64,000 nucleotides of DNA from Propionibacteriales bacterium (GCA_026392465.1 JAPLCA010000018.1:1-64000), one strand, 5' to 3'; positions 30,255 through 38,637 are shown, counted from the stretch's first letter. A program made the numbers and translations. The notes: generated by a model from the sequence alone, not told the origin.

Positions 30255-32246
30255 ATGCCTGACAAGTCTGCGCCCGACCGTCCCTGGGTGATGCGCACGT
30301 ACGCCGGTCACAGCTCCGCGGCGGAGTCCAACGCGCTGTACCGCAAGAACCTCGCGAAGGGCCAGACCGGGCTCTCCGTCGCGTTCGACCTGCCGACCCA
30401 GACCGGGTACGACCCCGACCACGTGCTGTCGCGGGGCGAGGTCGGCAAGGTGGGTGTGCCGATCCCGCACCTCGGGAGCATGCGCCGGCTGTTCCAGGAC
30501 ATCCCGCTCGGCGAGATGAACACGTCGATGACGATCAACGCGACGGCCATGTGGCTGCTGGCCATGTACCAGGTGGCCGCCGAGGAGCAGGGTGTCGAGC
30601 CCGCGCAGCTCGCCGGCACCACGCAGAACGACATCATCAAGGAGTACCTGTCGCGCGGCACCTACGTCTTCGGACCGGCGCCGTCGCTGCGGCTCACGAC
30701 GGACATGATCGCCTACACGGTGAACACCATCCCGAAGTGGAACCCGCTCAACATCTGCAGCTACCACCTGCAGGAGGCGGGGGCGACGCCGACGCAGGAG
30801 ATCGCCTACGCGCTCAGCACCGCCATCGCCGTCCTCGACGCCGTCAAGGACTCCGGGCAGGTCGACGACGCCGACTTCGAGAAGACCGTCGGGCGGATCT
30901 CCTTCTTCGTCAACGCCGGCGTGCGGTTCATCGAGGAGACCTGCAAGATGCGCGCCTTCGGGCAGCTGTGGGACGAGATCACCCGTGACCGCTACGGCGT
31001 CACCGACCCGAAGATGCGGCGCTTCCGCTACGGCGTGCAGGTCAACTCGCTCGGCCTGACCGAGGCCCAGCCCGAGAACAACGTCCAGCGGATCGTGCTG
31101 GAGATGCTCGGCGTCACGCTCAGCAAGAACGCGCGTGCGCGTGCGGTGCAGCTTCCCGCGTGGAACGAGGCGCTCGGGCTGCCGCGCCCGTGGGACCAGC
31201 AGTGGTCGCTGCGGCTGCAGCAGGTGCTCGCCTACGAGTCCGACCTGCTGGAGTACGACGACATCTTCGAGGGGTCGCACGTCATCGAGGCCAAGGTCGC
31301 CGAGATCGTCGAGGGAGCGAAGGCCGAGATCGACCGCGTCCAGGCCATGGGCGGAGCGGTCGCTGCCGTCGAGTCGGGCTACATGAAGTCCGAGCTCGTC
31401 GCCTCGCACGCCGCCCGTCGTGCCCAGATCGAGGCCGGCGAGCTGAAGGTCGTCGGCGTCAACAGCTACACCGAGACCGAGCCGTCGCCGCTCACCTCCG
31501 ACCTCGACGCGGCCATCATGGTGGCCGACCCCCAGGCCGAGGCCAACGCCGTCGCCGACGTCCAGGCGTGGCGTGACCAGCGCGACCAGGCCGCCGTCGA
31601 CCAGGCGCTGGAGCGTCTGCAGTCCGAGGCCAAGACCGACACCAACCTCATGGAGGCGACGCTGGCGGCGGTGCGCGCCGGTGCCACCGTCGGTGAGTGG
31701 GCAGGTGCGCTGCGCGAGGTGTTCGGCGAGTACCGCGCCCCCACGGGCGTCTCCGGCGCCGTGGGAGTGGCCGAGGCGGGAGCCGAGCTCACCGCCGTGC
31801 GCGAGCGCGTCGCACGCACGGGGGAGGAGCTGGGCACCCGGCTGCGCTTCCTCGTCGGCAAGCCGGGCCTGGACGGTCACTCCAACGGTGCCGAGCAGAT
31901 CGCCGTCCGTGCCCGCGACGTCGGCTTCGAGGTCGTCTACCAGGGCATCCGCCTCACGCCCGAGCAGATCGTGTCGGCCGCGGTCGCCGAGGACGTGCAC
32001 GTGGTCGGTCTGTCGATCCTCTCGGGCTCCCACATGGAGCTCGTCCCGGACGTCCAGCGTCGTCTGCTCGACGCCGGCATGGACGACGTGCCCCTCATCG
32101 TCGGCGGGATCATCCCCGACTCCGACGGTCGCCGTCTGGAGGCCGACGGCATCGCCGCGGTGTTCACGCCGAAGGACTTCGGGATGACCGACATCATGGC
32201 CCGGATCGTCGACGAGATCCGCAAGGCCCACGGACTGGAGGTCTGA
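30255..32246 (+). CDS. ecm: ethylmalonyl-CoA mutase (MeaA type)
   Basis: A 663-residue adenosylcobalamin-dependent mutase converting ethylmalonyl-CoA to methylsuccinyl-CoA. The N-terminal TIM barrel starts at RPWVMRTYAGHSSA, with LSVAFDLPTQTGYD and MTINATAMWLLAMYQ. The C-terminal B12 domain carries the cobalt-ligand motif GLDGHSNGAEQIA. Length and the RTYAGHS start fit the MeaA/Ecm group, not the 730-residue methylmalonyl-CoA mutase. The ATG at 30255 follows the -10 by seven bases. Partner genes in the window are Ccr, epimerase, adenosyltransferase and MeaB. Confidence 0.92.
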   Translation: MPDKSAPDRPWVMRTYAGHSSAAESNALYRKNLAKGQTGLSVAFDLPTQTGYDPDHVLSRGEVGKVGVPIPHLGSMRRLFQDIPLGEMNTSMTINATAMWLLAMYQVAAEEQGVEPAQLAGTTQNDIIKEYLSRGTYVFGPAPSLRLTTDMIAYTVNTIPKWNPLNICSYHLQEAGATPTQEIAYALSTAIAVLDAVKDSGQVDDADFEKTVGRISFFVNAGVRFIEETCKMRAFGQLWDEITRDRYGVTDPKMRRFRYGVQVNSLGLTEAQPENNVQRIVLEMLGVTLSKNARARAVQLPAWNEALGLPRPWDQQWSLRLQQVLAYESDLLEYDDIFEGSHVIEAKVAEIVEGAKAEIDRVQAMGGAVAAVESGYMKSELVASHAARRAQIEAGELKVVGVNSYTETEPSPLTSDLDAAIMVADPQAEANAVADVQAWRDQRDQAAVDQALERLQSEAKTDTNLMEATLAAVRAGATVGEWAGALREVFGEYRAPTGVSGAVGVAEAGAELTAVRERVARTGEELGTRLRFLVGKPGLDGHSNGAEQIAVRARDVGFEVVYQGIRLTPEQIVSAAVAEDVHVVGLSILSGSHMELVPDVQRRLLDAGMDDVPLIVGGIIPDSDGRRLEADGIAAVFTPKDFGMTDIMARIVDEIRKAHGLEV

Positions 32247-32259
32247 GCTCTGGACGTGA

Positions 32260-32293
32260 CGAGGCCCCGCACCGTGCCCGGTGCGGGGCCTCG
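32260..32293. terminator. bidirectional hairpin terminator
   Basis: CGAGGCCCCGCACC and GGTGCGGGGCCTCG form a 14-bp stem with a 6-nt loop between the convergent mutase and ICL/PEPM genes. Confidence 0.88.
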
Positions 32294-32298
32294 CGTCG

Positions 32299-33072
32299 TC
32301 AGTTGAGGACGCGGAAGTCCTCGGGCAGCCCGCCGCCGGCCTCGACGTCGCGGGCGAGGTCCTGCAGCGCCATGAGGGCGACCGACTGGGTGAACGGTCC
32401 GTACGAGACCCGCGCGACGCCGAGCTCCTGCTGACGTGCGAGCGGGACCGAGCCGGGGTAGCCGATGGTGGTGAGACGCTGCGGTCCCCACGCGTCGACG
32501 AGGACGCTGATGTCGTCCTCCGACAGCGGGCCGGGCACGAAGACGACGGGCGCACCGGCCTCGAGGAAGGCATTCCCGCGCTCGACGGCGTCGGCGATGA
32601 CCTCGTCGTGCGGGCGGTCGCCGGCCTGTGCGACGACGTCGGTGCGGGCGTTGAGCACGAACGGGACGCCCTCGGCCTCGCCGGCCTTGACGACGGCCTC
32701 GACCGCGGCCACGGCCTCGGCGAGCGGCTTCTGCTGGTCCTCGAGGTTGGCGCCGACCGCGCCGACCCCGATGGCCTTGCGGGCGGTCTCGCCCGGGTCG
32801 CCGTAGCCCGTCTCGAGGTCGGCGCTGACCGGGAGGTGGGTGTTCGCGACGATGAGCCCGATCGCGGCGATCATCTCGTCGACGGGGATGTTCTCCCCGT
32901 CCTCGTAGCCGTGCGAGGCCGCGATGGAGTGGCTCGCGGTGGCGAGGGCTCGGGTGCCCTCCACCTCGGTCACGATGCGGGCGGTGATGGCGTCCCACAC
33001 GTTGACGACGGTGAGCAGCTCCGGCGCGGTGTGCAGGTCGAGCAGGGTCTGGGCGCGGGTCGAGAGGTCCAT
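32299..33072 (-). CDS. isocitrate lyase / PEP mutase superfamily protein
   Basis: A 257-residue TIM-barrel protein of the ICL/PEPM superfamily. VNVWDAITARIV, the metal-binding VSADLETGYGD and GANLEDQQ are typical. The KKCGH cysteine motif of true isocitrate and methylisocitrate lyases is absent, so it is not a classical glyoxylate-cycle lyase. Oxaloacetate decarboxylase-like or other C-C lyase activity is possible. It converges on the mutase gene; a role with acyl-CoA metabolism is only suggested by position. The ATG is leaderless. Confidence 0.85.
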   Translation of the reverse strand: MDLSTRAQTLLDLHTAPELLTVVNVWDAITARIVTEVEGTRALATASHSIAASHGYEDGENIPVDEMIAAIGLIVANTHLPVSADLETGYGDPGETARKAIGVGAVGANLEDQQKPLAEAVAAVEAVVKAGEAEGVPFVLNARTDVVAQAGDRPHDEVIADAVERGNAFLEAGAPVVFVPGPLSEDDISVLVDAWGPQRLTTIGYPGSVPLARQQELGVARVSYGPFTQSVALMALQDLARDVEAGGGLPEDFRVLN

Positions 33073-33079
33073 GGACCTG

Positions 33080-33085
33080 ACGCTA
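33080..33085 (-). promoter_or_regulatory. -10 element, leaderless ICL/PEPM-family mRNA
   Basis: On the minus strand TAGCGT, then 7 nt, then ATG at 33072. Confidence 0.6.
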
Positions 33086-33130
33086 GGACAGCGGACCAGG
33101 GCCCACCAGCCGAGTCCCGCGGGGTGGACG

Positions 33131-33430
33131 TCAGGCGGCGCGCAGGCCGGAGGTCGAGGACTTCTTCCCCTTCGTCTGGCCCTTGGCGCGGGCCTTCTTC
33201 TCTGCCTTCTTGCGAGCCTTCTTCTTGGCCTTCTTCTTCGCGGCCTTCTTGGAGGACTTCTTGTCCTTCTTCTCCAGCGGCAGGACCGTGCCGTCGGCGT
33301 CGATGCGGACGAGCCGCCGACGCTTGACGCCGTACCCGTCAGGCAGGGTGCCTTCCTTCAGCATGCGCAACGGGCAGCGCTTGCACCGCGTCTTGCTGAC
33401 GCAGCACTTCTTCTTCGGGAGCTTCGACAC
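33131..33430 (-). CDS. small basic protein with Cys-rich head and Lys-rich tail
   Basis: A 99-residue protein. The head holds five cysteines (KKKCCVSKTRCKRCPLRML), a likely metal site, followed by a short conserved-looking GYGVKRRRLVRIDADG segment. Residues about 54-92 are almost all Lys and Ala with Arg, resembling histone H1-like or nucleic-acid-binding tails. Function unknown; nucleic acid binding is inferred from charge. The GTG at 33430 follows a TAGGTT box by six bases. Confidence 0.75.
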   Translation of the reverse strand: MSKLPKKKCCVSKTRCKRCPLRMLKEGTLPDGYGVKRRRLVRIDADGTVLPLEKKDKKSSKKAAKKKAKKKARKKAEKKARAKGQTKGKKSSTSGLRAA

Positions 33431-33436
33431 GAGCAG

Positions 33437-33442
33437 AACCTA
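33437..33442 (-). promoter_or_regulatory. -10 element, leaderless mRNA of the Lys-rich protein
   Basis: On the minus strand TAGGTT, then 6 nt, then GTG at 33430. Confidence 0.65.
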
Positions 33443-33496
33443 GCACCGCCGCCCCCACCACGCCCGGGTCCGGACCCTCCCGACCCGGTGGCCGGA

Positions 33497-34942
33497 TCAG
33501 CGCTGGAAGTGGTGCAGGTCGGCGAACCCGAGCCAGCGGAAGCCGTGGCGCCGCAGGACGGCGACGACGGGGTCGTTCGCACCGCGGTAGGTGATCGCGG
33601 CGGGCGTGGTGCGTCGCTGCCAGGTGCTGTTGGGCGTCCACCCGTAGCCCGACGCGAACGGGTTCTCCCACGGGTTGATGTCGATCGAGCTCCCGTAGGC
33701 GTGGGGACTCCGGGTGCCGGGTCGGCCCACCACCTGGCGGCAGTTGAAGCCGGAGGTGTTGTCGGCGCGCATGGAGGCGTAGTCGTCGGCGCCACGCAGG
33801 GCGCTGTTCCAGCCGAAGCGGTCGACGCGGTACATCGACCGGATCGGGGCCCGCATGCGGAACAGGTCGGTGAAGACGGCAGCGGTGGCGCGGGCGTGCT
33901 GGGCGTGTACGACGATCTCGCCGCGCCGGACGTAGCCGTCGAACGCCCAGTAGCTGACCCGGACGACGCGCAGCTGGTCGCGGCCGACGGGGCAGCCGGC
34001 GTGCCAGCTGCGCCCGCGCATCGACCGCCACATCGCGGTCGGGATGCGCGAGACCGTGGCGTCGGCGCTGACCCGCGGTGCACGCGGCTGGGCGGCCAGG
34101 CGGATGCCAGGTCCGGGCGTGCCCTTCGGCAGGCGGACGACCGATCCCGGTGGACGGTTGTCGACGTAGACCGAGCTGGAGCGGGTGGGCAGGACGGTGC
34201 TGGTGCCGAAGGACCGCACCCGCCACCGACCGTCGTGGCGCGGCTTGACGTCCGTGGCCCCCTTGCCGCCGCGCAGGGTCACGGTGCCGGACCGGACCCA
34301 CGTGCGGGTGCCGGAGCGGCGGAACTCGACGGCGAGGCGTGCGCTGACGGCACGCCCGTCGACGGTGCGCCATGACGCGGCCACCTTCGCCTTCCTGTAG
34401 TCGGTCACCGCCTTCGGCATCGCGATCCGCGCGGTACTGGGTGCGGCAGCCCCGACGACGTCGGCGGACGAGGAGGCGGCCACGACCACACCGGCGTCGA
34501 CGAGCTCCACGCGCACCGTGGTGCGCCCGGCCGCCGCCGGCACCTTCGCGGTGAACGTGCCGTCGCTGCCGACGACCACGCTGCTTCCCGCGAGCACGGC
34601 CCACTGGTCCCCTGAGCGCCGGGCGACCCGCAGCGCGCCCGTGGGACTCGCGCCGTCGACCCGGCCGCTCAGGGTCGCGGTGGTGCTGGCCCAGACCCGC
34701 ACCGCGGTGGCGTCGAGGCTCACGGTGGGGCTCGGCGTCGGTGCGGGGTCGCTCGGTGCGGGGTCGGTCGGCTCTGGGTCGACGGGGTCGGGCTCGGTCG
34801 GCTCTGGTGTCGGGTCCGAGGAGGGCTCGGTGGTCGACGTGACGGTCGGGAACGGTGACGGCTCGGCCGTCGTGCTGGCCCGCGCCGCCGCGGTGGGCGT
34901 GACGAGAACGGTCGTGAGGAGGATCACCAGGAACCGGCGCAT
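33497..34942 (-). CDS. secreted M15-type peptidase with Ig-like region
   Basis: A 481-residue exported protein. It has a signal peptide (RRFLVILLTTVLVTPTAAARA), then a Pro/Glu/Asp/Thr-rich linker (about residues 28-72), beta-rich Ig-like modules (about 75-270) and a C-terminal VanY-like M15 domain. Zinc ligands fit the His and Asp of SPHAYGSSIDINPWENP and the His of the terminal FADLHHFQR. The M15 family cuts peptidoglycan peptides, and the linker suits crossing the cell wall. The ATG follows a TACGGT box by five bases. Confidence 0.8.
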   Translation of the reverse strand: MRRFLVILLTTVLVTPTAAARASTTAEPSPFPTVTSTTEPSSDPTPEPTEPDPVDPEPTDPAPSDPAPTPSPTVSLDATAVRVWASTTATLSGRVDGASPTGALRVARRSGDQWAVLAGSSVVVGSDGTFTAKVPAAAGRTTVRVELVDAGVVVAASSSADVVGAAAPSTARIAMPKAVTDYRKAKVAASWRTVDGRAVSARLAVEFRRSGTRTWVRSGTVTLRGGKGATDVKPRHDGRWRVRSFGTSTVLPTRSSSVYVDNRPPGSVVRLPKGTPGPGIRLAAQPRAPRVSADATVSRIPTAMWRSMRGRSWHAGCPVGRDQLRVVRVSYWAFDGYVRRGEIVVHAQHARATAAVFTDLFRMRAPIRSMYRVDRFGWNSALRGADDYASMRADNTSGFNCRQVVGRPGTRSPHAYGSSIDINPWENPFASGYGWTPNSTWQRRTTPAAITYRGANDPVVAVLRRHGFRWLGFADLHHFQR

Positions 34943-34947
34943 GCCTC

Positions 34948-34953
34948 ACCGTA
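34948..34953 (-). promoter_or_regulatory. -10 element, leaderless M15 peptidase mRNA
   Basis: On the minus strand TACGGT, then 5 nt, then ATG at 34942. Confidence 0.5.
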
Positions 34954-35027
34954 GGTCCGCTCCCGCCAGACCGCGCGTCGAGGAAGTCAGCGGCTGTCGC
35001 CCGCTCCTCGTTGCTCCCATGCGCAGC

Positions 35028-35200
35028 TCAGCGCGGACGGATCGCGCGGAGGTAGCACTCGGTGACCCGGGCCTGCACGAGGCGGGAGAAGGGGCCTCCT
35101 CACCGCGCGAGCGTGGCGGCCGGGCGCGAGAAGGCCCTCACCGTGAAGCGAGCCGCACCGTCGACGCGCTCGACGACGAACTGCTCCTCGCCGCGCCCGG
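35028..35200 (-). pseudogene. 3-prime remnant of a DUF1990 gene
   Basis: One minus-strand frame reads GEEQFVVERVDGAARF, TVRAFSRPAATLAR, an in-frame TGA at 35102-35100, then GGPFSRLVQARVTECYLRAI and a final stop at 35030-35028. This is the C-terminal third of the DUF1990 family (RAFSRPA..LARLGGP...LVQ.RVT..YL.A), broken by a nonsense codon. No family sequence is seen upstream, where the gene at 35275 begins. The rest of the 332-bp gap (34943-35274) holds no other recognisable feature. Confidence 0.55.
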
Positions 35201-35274
35201 GCGCCCTCGCAGGACGTCGTGCGTGGCGCCGCGAGGCGGTGACTGGGCCAAGGCCGTCGTGGGACGATCTCCCG

Positions 35275-35733
35275 GTGGTAGGAGAACTGCGACCGTTCGC
35301 CATCGCGATGTCGGCTCTCGAGACTCGACTGCGCGATGAGCTCCGCGGGCTCGCGACGGTCACGCGGGAGAGGTCCGAGGACGGTCGGGTCGAGGGTGTC
35401 CACGTCGAGCCCCGCAACCCACGCAGCATCGACTTCTCCTGGTTCGACCACGGGGACCACCACGTCAGCATCGGCGGCTGGGGTAACCGCTGGGAGCTGG
35501 ACGACGATGCCGAGAGCGCTGTGCTCGCGGCGGATCTCGCCCGCAGCGTCGTCGAGGGCCGCGTCTGGCAGGTGTGCGCCCGGGGGCGCTCCCTCCTCGT
35601 CGTCACCCTCCCGGACGGCACGCAGTGGCACGACACGACCTACACCGCAGGCGCGGGTCTGCGCCCGATCCTGGGCTGGAGGCGGACGGGGGCGAAGACC
35701 TCCTACGAGGCCTATGCCGACGTCGTCGACTAG
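35275..35733 (+). CDS. hypothetical protein
   Basis: A 152-residue soluble protein. The middle is rich in Trp and His ([23 protein letters not shown]), followed by an amphipathic helix ([15 protein letters not shown]) and a beta-rich C terminus. I recognise no family. The GTG at 35275 is the tentative start; ATG 35311 is also possible, and longer frames run into the DUF1990 remnant. It converges on nucS with a 4-bp overlap of the two stops (CTAG). Confidence 0.6.
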   Translation: MVGELRPFAIAMSALETRLRDELRGLATVTRERSEDGRVEGVHVEPRNPRSIDFSWFDHGDHHVSIGGWGNRWELDDDAESAVLAADLARSVVEGRVWQVCARGRSLLVVTLPDGTQWHDTTYTAGAGLRPILGWRRTGAKTSYEAYADVVD

Positions 35734-36407
35734 AAGAGGCGCAGCGAGGGGTCGTCGATGCCACGCAGTGCGTCGTAGTCGACCACGACGCACTGGATAC
35801 CGCGGTCCTCGGCGAGGGTGCGGGCCTGCGGCTTGATCTCCTGGGCGGCGAAGATGCCCCTCACGGGCCGCAGCTGCGGGTCGCGGTTCATGAGCTCCAG
35901 GTACCGCGTCAGCTGCTCGACGCCGTCGATCTCGCCGCGCCGCTTGATCTCGACGGCGACCGAGGCGCCGGCGTCGTCGCGGCACAGGAGGTCGACCGGC
36001 CCGATAGCCGTCATGTACTCACGTCGCACGAGCGTCATGCCGACACCGAGCGTGGTCGTGTGCTCGGCCAGCAGCTCCTGCAGGTGCTTCTCGACACCGT
36101 CCTTGCGCAGCCCCGGGTCGACGCCGAGGTCGTGCTGGGAGTCGTGCAGCACCTCGTCGACGAGGATGCGCAGCGTGTCGTCGGTCTTGCCCGCCTGCAC
36201 CGTCCACTCGACCCGGCCGTCCTCGGCCGTGCCCTCCTTGAGGGTGCACGGCGGGCTCATCCAGTTGAGCGGCTTGTACGACCCGCCGTCGGAGTGCACG
36301 AGCACCGAGCCGTCCGCCTTGACCATGATCACCCGGGTCGCCATGGGCAGGTGGGCCGTGAGCCGCCCGGCGTAGTCGACCTGGCAGCGCGCGACGAGGA
36401 GACGCAC
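35730..36407 (-). CDS. nucS: mismatch-specific endonuclease NucS
   Basis: A 225-residue nuclease of the non-canonical actinobacterial mismatch repair pathway. The N-terminal domain starts [20 protein letters not shown]. The RecB-like catalytic site is in [10 protein letters not shown] and [20 protein letters not shown] (Asp, Glu, Lys). The C terminus ends LRLF, the beta-clamp binding motif of the family. The GTG at 36407 coincides with the stop of the upstream lipoprotein gene (TAGTG), indicating coupling. The enzyme cuts both strands at G-T, G-G and T-T mismatches. Confidence 0.95.
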   Translation of the reverse strand: MRLLVARCQVDYAGRLTAHLPMATRVIMVKADGSVLVHSDGGSYKPLNWMSPPCTLKEGTAEDGRVEWTVQAGKTDDTLRILVDEVLHDSQHDLGVDPGLRKDGVEKHLQELLAEHTTTLGVGMTLVRREYMTAIGPVDLLCRDDAGASVAVEIKRRGEIDGVEQLTRYLELMNRDPQLRPVRGIFAAQEIKPQARTLAEDRGIQCVVVDYDALRGIDDPSLRLF

Positions 36408-36820
36408 TACTGCTGCCGGACCAGCGTGCCGAGACGGAACACGAGCGTCCCGTCCTTGACGGTGCCACGGTCGGTGTTCCCGTCCGCGCCCATCAGCTGC
36501 ACGATGCCGTCGGAGACCTCGTAGTCGCCCGAGCGGAACTTCGGCACGCCCTGGAAGTCCTCGGTGAAGGTGCCGTCCGCCCTGAAGGTGACGGTCCAGT
36601 CCTTCGCGTCGTCGCGCCACGTGCCAGCGAGGTCGGCCGCGGTGGCCGGGTTCTCGGTCGGCGCGGCCGACGAGGGCGAGGCCGACGGCGATGACGAGGA
36701 CGCGCTCGGGGAGGGCGAGGAGCCCTCCGGCGTGCCGGGACCGTCGTCGGTCCCGCAGGCGGCGACGGTCACGAGGACGAGGGCGGCGACCCCCGTGGCG
36801 CGGCTCATACGTCGATTCAT
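36407..36820 (-). CDS. small lipoprotein upstream of nucS
   Basis: A 137-residue lipoprotein: signal sequence with lipobox VAAC ([18 protein letters not shown]), then a Ser/Pro-rich linker (about residues 28-55). The C-terminal beta domain is of lipocalin-like DUF type ([39 protein letters not shown]). The function is unknown. Its stop overlaps the nucS start. ATG 36820 is used; ATG 36808 is an alternative. Confidence 0.75.
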   Translation of the reverse strand: MNRRMSRATGVAALVLVTVAACGTDDGPGTPEGSSPSPSASSSSPSASPSSAAPTENPATAADLAGTWRDDAKDWTVTFRADGTFTEDFQGVPKFRSGDYEVSDGIVQLMGADGNTDRGTVKDGTLVFRLGTLVRQQ

Positions 36821-36853
36821 AGGACAGTCCTCCCGTAGATCCTGATCGGACGC

Positions 36854-36859
36854 TAGTGT
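36854..36859 (+). promoter_or_regulatory. -10 element of the hydroxybutyryl-CoA dehydrogenase gene
   Basis: TAGTGT with a predicted leader of about 25 nt before the ATG at 36891, which has an AGGAG Shine-Dalgarno (36881-36885). Confidence 0.45.
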
Positions 36860-36873
36860 GTCACGACCCCGTA

Positions 36874-36889
36874 GTTACCTAGGAGTAGG
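36874..36889. promoter_or_regulatory. degenerate GTTAC-N6-GTARR box
   Basis: GTTACCTAGGAGTAGG matches the mutase-type palindrome at 8 of 10 half-site positions and covers the ribosome binding site of the dehydrogenase gene. Confidence 0.35.
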
Positions 36890-36890
36890 C

Positions 36891-38087
36891 ATGCAGGAGA
36901 TCGTGGACCGTCTGACGGCCGACGACCGTGGCGCGCAGATCGCCCGGACACTGGTGTACCCGTACCTCAACCACGCCGCCTCGATGTACGAGAGCGGCTA
37001 CGCGACGAAGGACGACATCGACGCCTCGATGCGGTTCGGGTGCGGCTACCCGGTCGGGCCGCTGGCGCTCGTCGACGCGCTCGGTGCGGCCACGGTCGTG
37101 GAGGGCCTGCGCGAGCAGCACGCCACCACCGGCGACCCGCTGCACGAGCCCGCGCCGGTCCTCGTGAAGCTCGCCGAGGCCGGCTCGACCTTCGAGTCCG
37201 CTGCCGCCGACGCTGGAGCCGCCCCGGCGCCGCAGAAGCACCACCCGGTCGGCAAGGTCGGCGTCGTCGGCACCGGCACCATGGCCTCCGGCATCGTCGA
37301 GGTCTTCGCCAAGGCCGGGCACGAGGTCGTGTTCGTCGGCCGCACCGACGACAAGGTCGCCGCGGTCCAGGCGCGGATCGAGAAGAACCTCGACCGCGCG
37401 ATCGCCAAGGGCCGGCTCACCGAGGACGAGAAGTCCGACGTCATCGGTCGCCTCACCGCCGCGACCGACCGGCACGCGCTCGACGACGTCGACATCGTCG
37501 TCGAGGCGATCGCCGAGGACATCGACGTGAAGCTCGAGCTCTTCCGCGACCTCGACCGGATCACCAAGCCGGGTGCCATCCTCGCCACGACGACGTCGTC
37601 GCTGTCGATCGGGACGTGCGCGGAGGCCACGTCGCGGCCGCAGGACGTCGTCGGCATGCACTTCTTCAACCCGGCACCCGTCATGAAGCTGGTCGAGGTC
37701 GTGTCGGCCGACAGCACGTCGCCCGAGGTCGCGGAGACGGTCAAGGCGCTGTGCCTCGACGTCGCCAAGCACCCGGTCTCGTGCGGCGACCGGGCGGGCT
37801 TCATCGTGAACGCGCTGCTGTTCCCGTACCTGAACGACGCCGTCAAGCTGCACGAGGCCGGCGGCGGCAGCCTCGAGGAGATCGACACGGCCCTCAAGGA
37901 GACCAAGCTGCCCATGGGTCCGTTCGAGCTGCTCGACGTCGTCGGCAACGACGTGTCGCTGGCCATCGAGCAGACGCTCGTGAGCACGTTCGGGCACGAC
38001 GGCTGGGCGCCCGCTCCCACCCTCGAGCGCCTCGTCGCCGAGGGCAAGCTCGGCCGCAAGACCGGCGAGGGCTTCCACACCTACTGA
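36891..38087 (+). CDS. 3-hydroxybutyryl-CoA dehydrogenase with extra N-terminal domain
   Basis: A 398-residue dehydrogenase. Residues 1-85 (NHAASMYESGYATKDDIDASMRFGCGYPVGPLALVDALG) are a partial 3HCDH C-terminal domain. The Rossmann domain starts at KVGVVGTGTMASG (near 120), and the usual C-terminal domain follows (DRAGFIVNALLFPYLNDAV, LPMGPFELLDVVGND). It reduces acetoacetyl-CoA or oxidises 3-hydroxybutyryl-CoA, linking the thiolase and crotonase of this window. The ATG at 36891 has an AGGAG site, and a GTTAC-N6 box overlaps it. Confidence 0.9.
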   Translation: MQEIVDRLTADDRGAQIARTLVYPYLNHAASMYESGYATKDDIDASMRFGCGYPVGPLALVDALGAATVVEGLREQHATTGDPLHEPAPVLVKLAEAGSTFESAAADAGAAPAPQKHHPVGKVGVVGTGTMASGIVEVFAKAGHEVVFVGRTDDKVAAVQARIEKNLDRAIAKGRLTEDEKSDVIGRLTAATDRHALDDVDIVVEAIAEDIDVKLELFRDLDRITKPGAILATTTSSLSIGTCAEATSRPQDVVGMHFFNPAPVMKLVEVVSADSTSPEVAETVKALCLDVAKHPVSCGDRAGFIVNALLFPYLNDAVKLHEAGGGSLEEIDTALKETKLPMGPFELLDVVGNDVSLAIEQTLVSTFGHDGWAPAPTLERLVAEGKLGRKTGEGFHTY

Positions 38088-38101
38088 GCCGCCACGTCAC
38101 G

Positions 38102-38135
38102 ACAGGGGCGTCCGGGATCTCCCGGGCGCCCCTGT
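38102..38135. terminator. hairpin terminator
   Basis: ACAGGGGCGTCCGGG and CCCGGGCGCCCCTGT form a 15-bp stem (one T-G wobble) with a 4-nt loop, 15 bases after the dehydrogenase stop. Confidence 0.85.
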
Positions 38136-38259
38136 GCGTGTCACGGGGCGTGTCACGGGAGGTCCAGCGCGCGGACCGTCGGGTAACTCCGCGTGACGCC
38201 GGTCGTTGATGCTCCCGCGACGGTCATCGGGCCGGAGCGGACGAACGACGGGAGTACCC

Positions 38260-38637
38260 GTGACGACGATCGACCTGGCGAGGCGCGGCAGCGACCTGGT
38301 GCGCAGCTCGGTGCTGTCGTTCGTCATCTCCTTCGTCCCCGCGGTGCTCGTCGCCCACGAGCTCGTCGGCCCTCCCTCCGACCCCGGTACCCAGCAGGTC
38401 GTGCTCTGCGAGCACGGCCCCTGCGCCGCCGACCTGTCCGCGGCTGCTGAGGCCCTGCTCGACGACCTCGTGCGGCAGGGCATGCGGTGCACCGTGCGTC
38501 CGCTGCTCACGGACACCGTCGTCGTGGAGTGGCTGGGAGGCGAGGCGGCCGTGCTGCCCTTCGACCAGGCGCTCGACGTCGCGGCGCACCGGCAGGGCTG
38601 GCTGCGCTCCTACTGCGTGCCTGGGATCGGCGGGTAG
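38260..38637 (+). CDS. hypothetical protein
   Basis: A 125-residue protein with a hydrophobic N-terminal stretch (SVLSFVISFVPAVLVAHEL) and a C-terminal globular part (LCEHGPCAADL, RCTVRPLLTDTVVVEWLGGEAAVLPF). No family is recognised. The start is the GTG at 38260 with a GGGAG site. It ends ten bases before the next gene, whose -10 element overlaps its stop codon. Confidence 0.55.
   Translation: MTTIDLARRGSDLVRSSVLSFVISFVPAVLVAHELVGPPSDPGTQQVVLCEHGPCAADLSAAAEALLDDLVRQGMRCTVRPLLTDTVVVEWLGGEAAVLPFDQALDVAAHRQGWLRSYCVPGIGG

Noticed and set aside
30255-32246. Annotation as methylmalonyl-CoA mutase large subunit
   Set aside because: At 663 residues with the RTYAGHS start it fits the MeaA/ethylmalonyl-CoA mutase group, and ccr is present. 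Substrate should still be tested.
35062-35274. Longer start (GTG 35062) for the hypothetical protein at 35275
   Set aside because: The added 71 residues lie antisense to the DUF1990 remnant and are Arg/Ser-rich noise.
38183-38187. GTAAC half-site upstream of the gene at 38260 as a further operator
   Set aside because: No second half-site at the 6-bp spacing.
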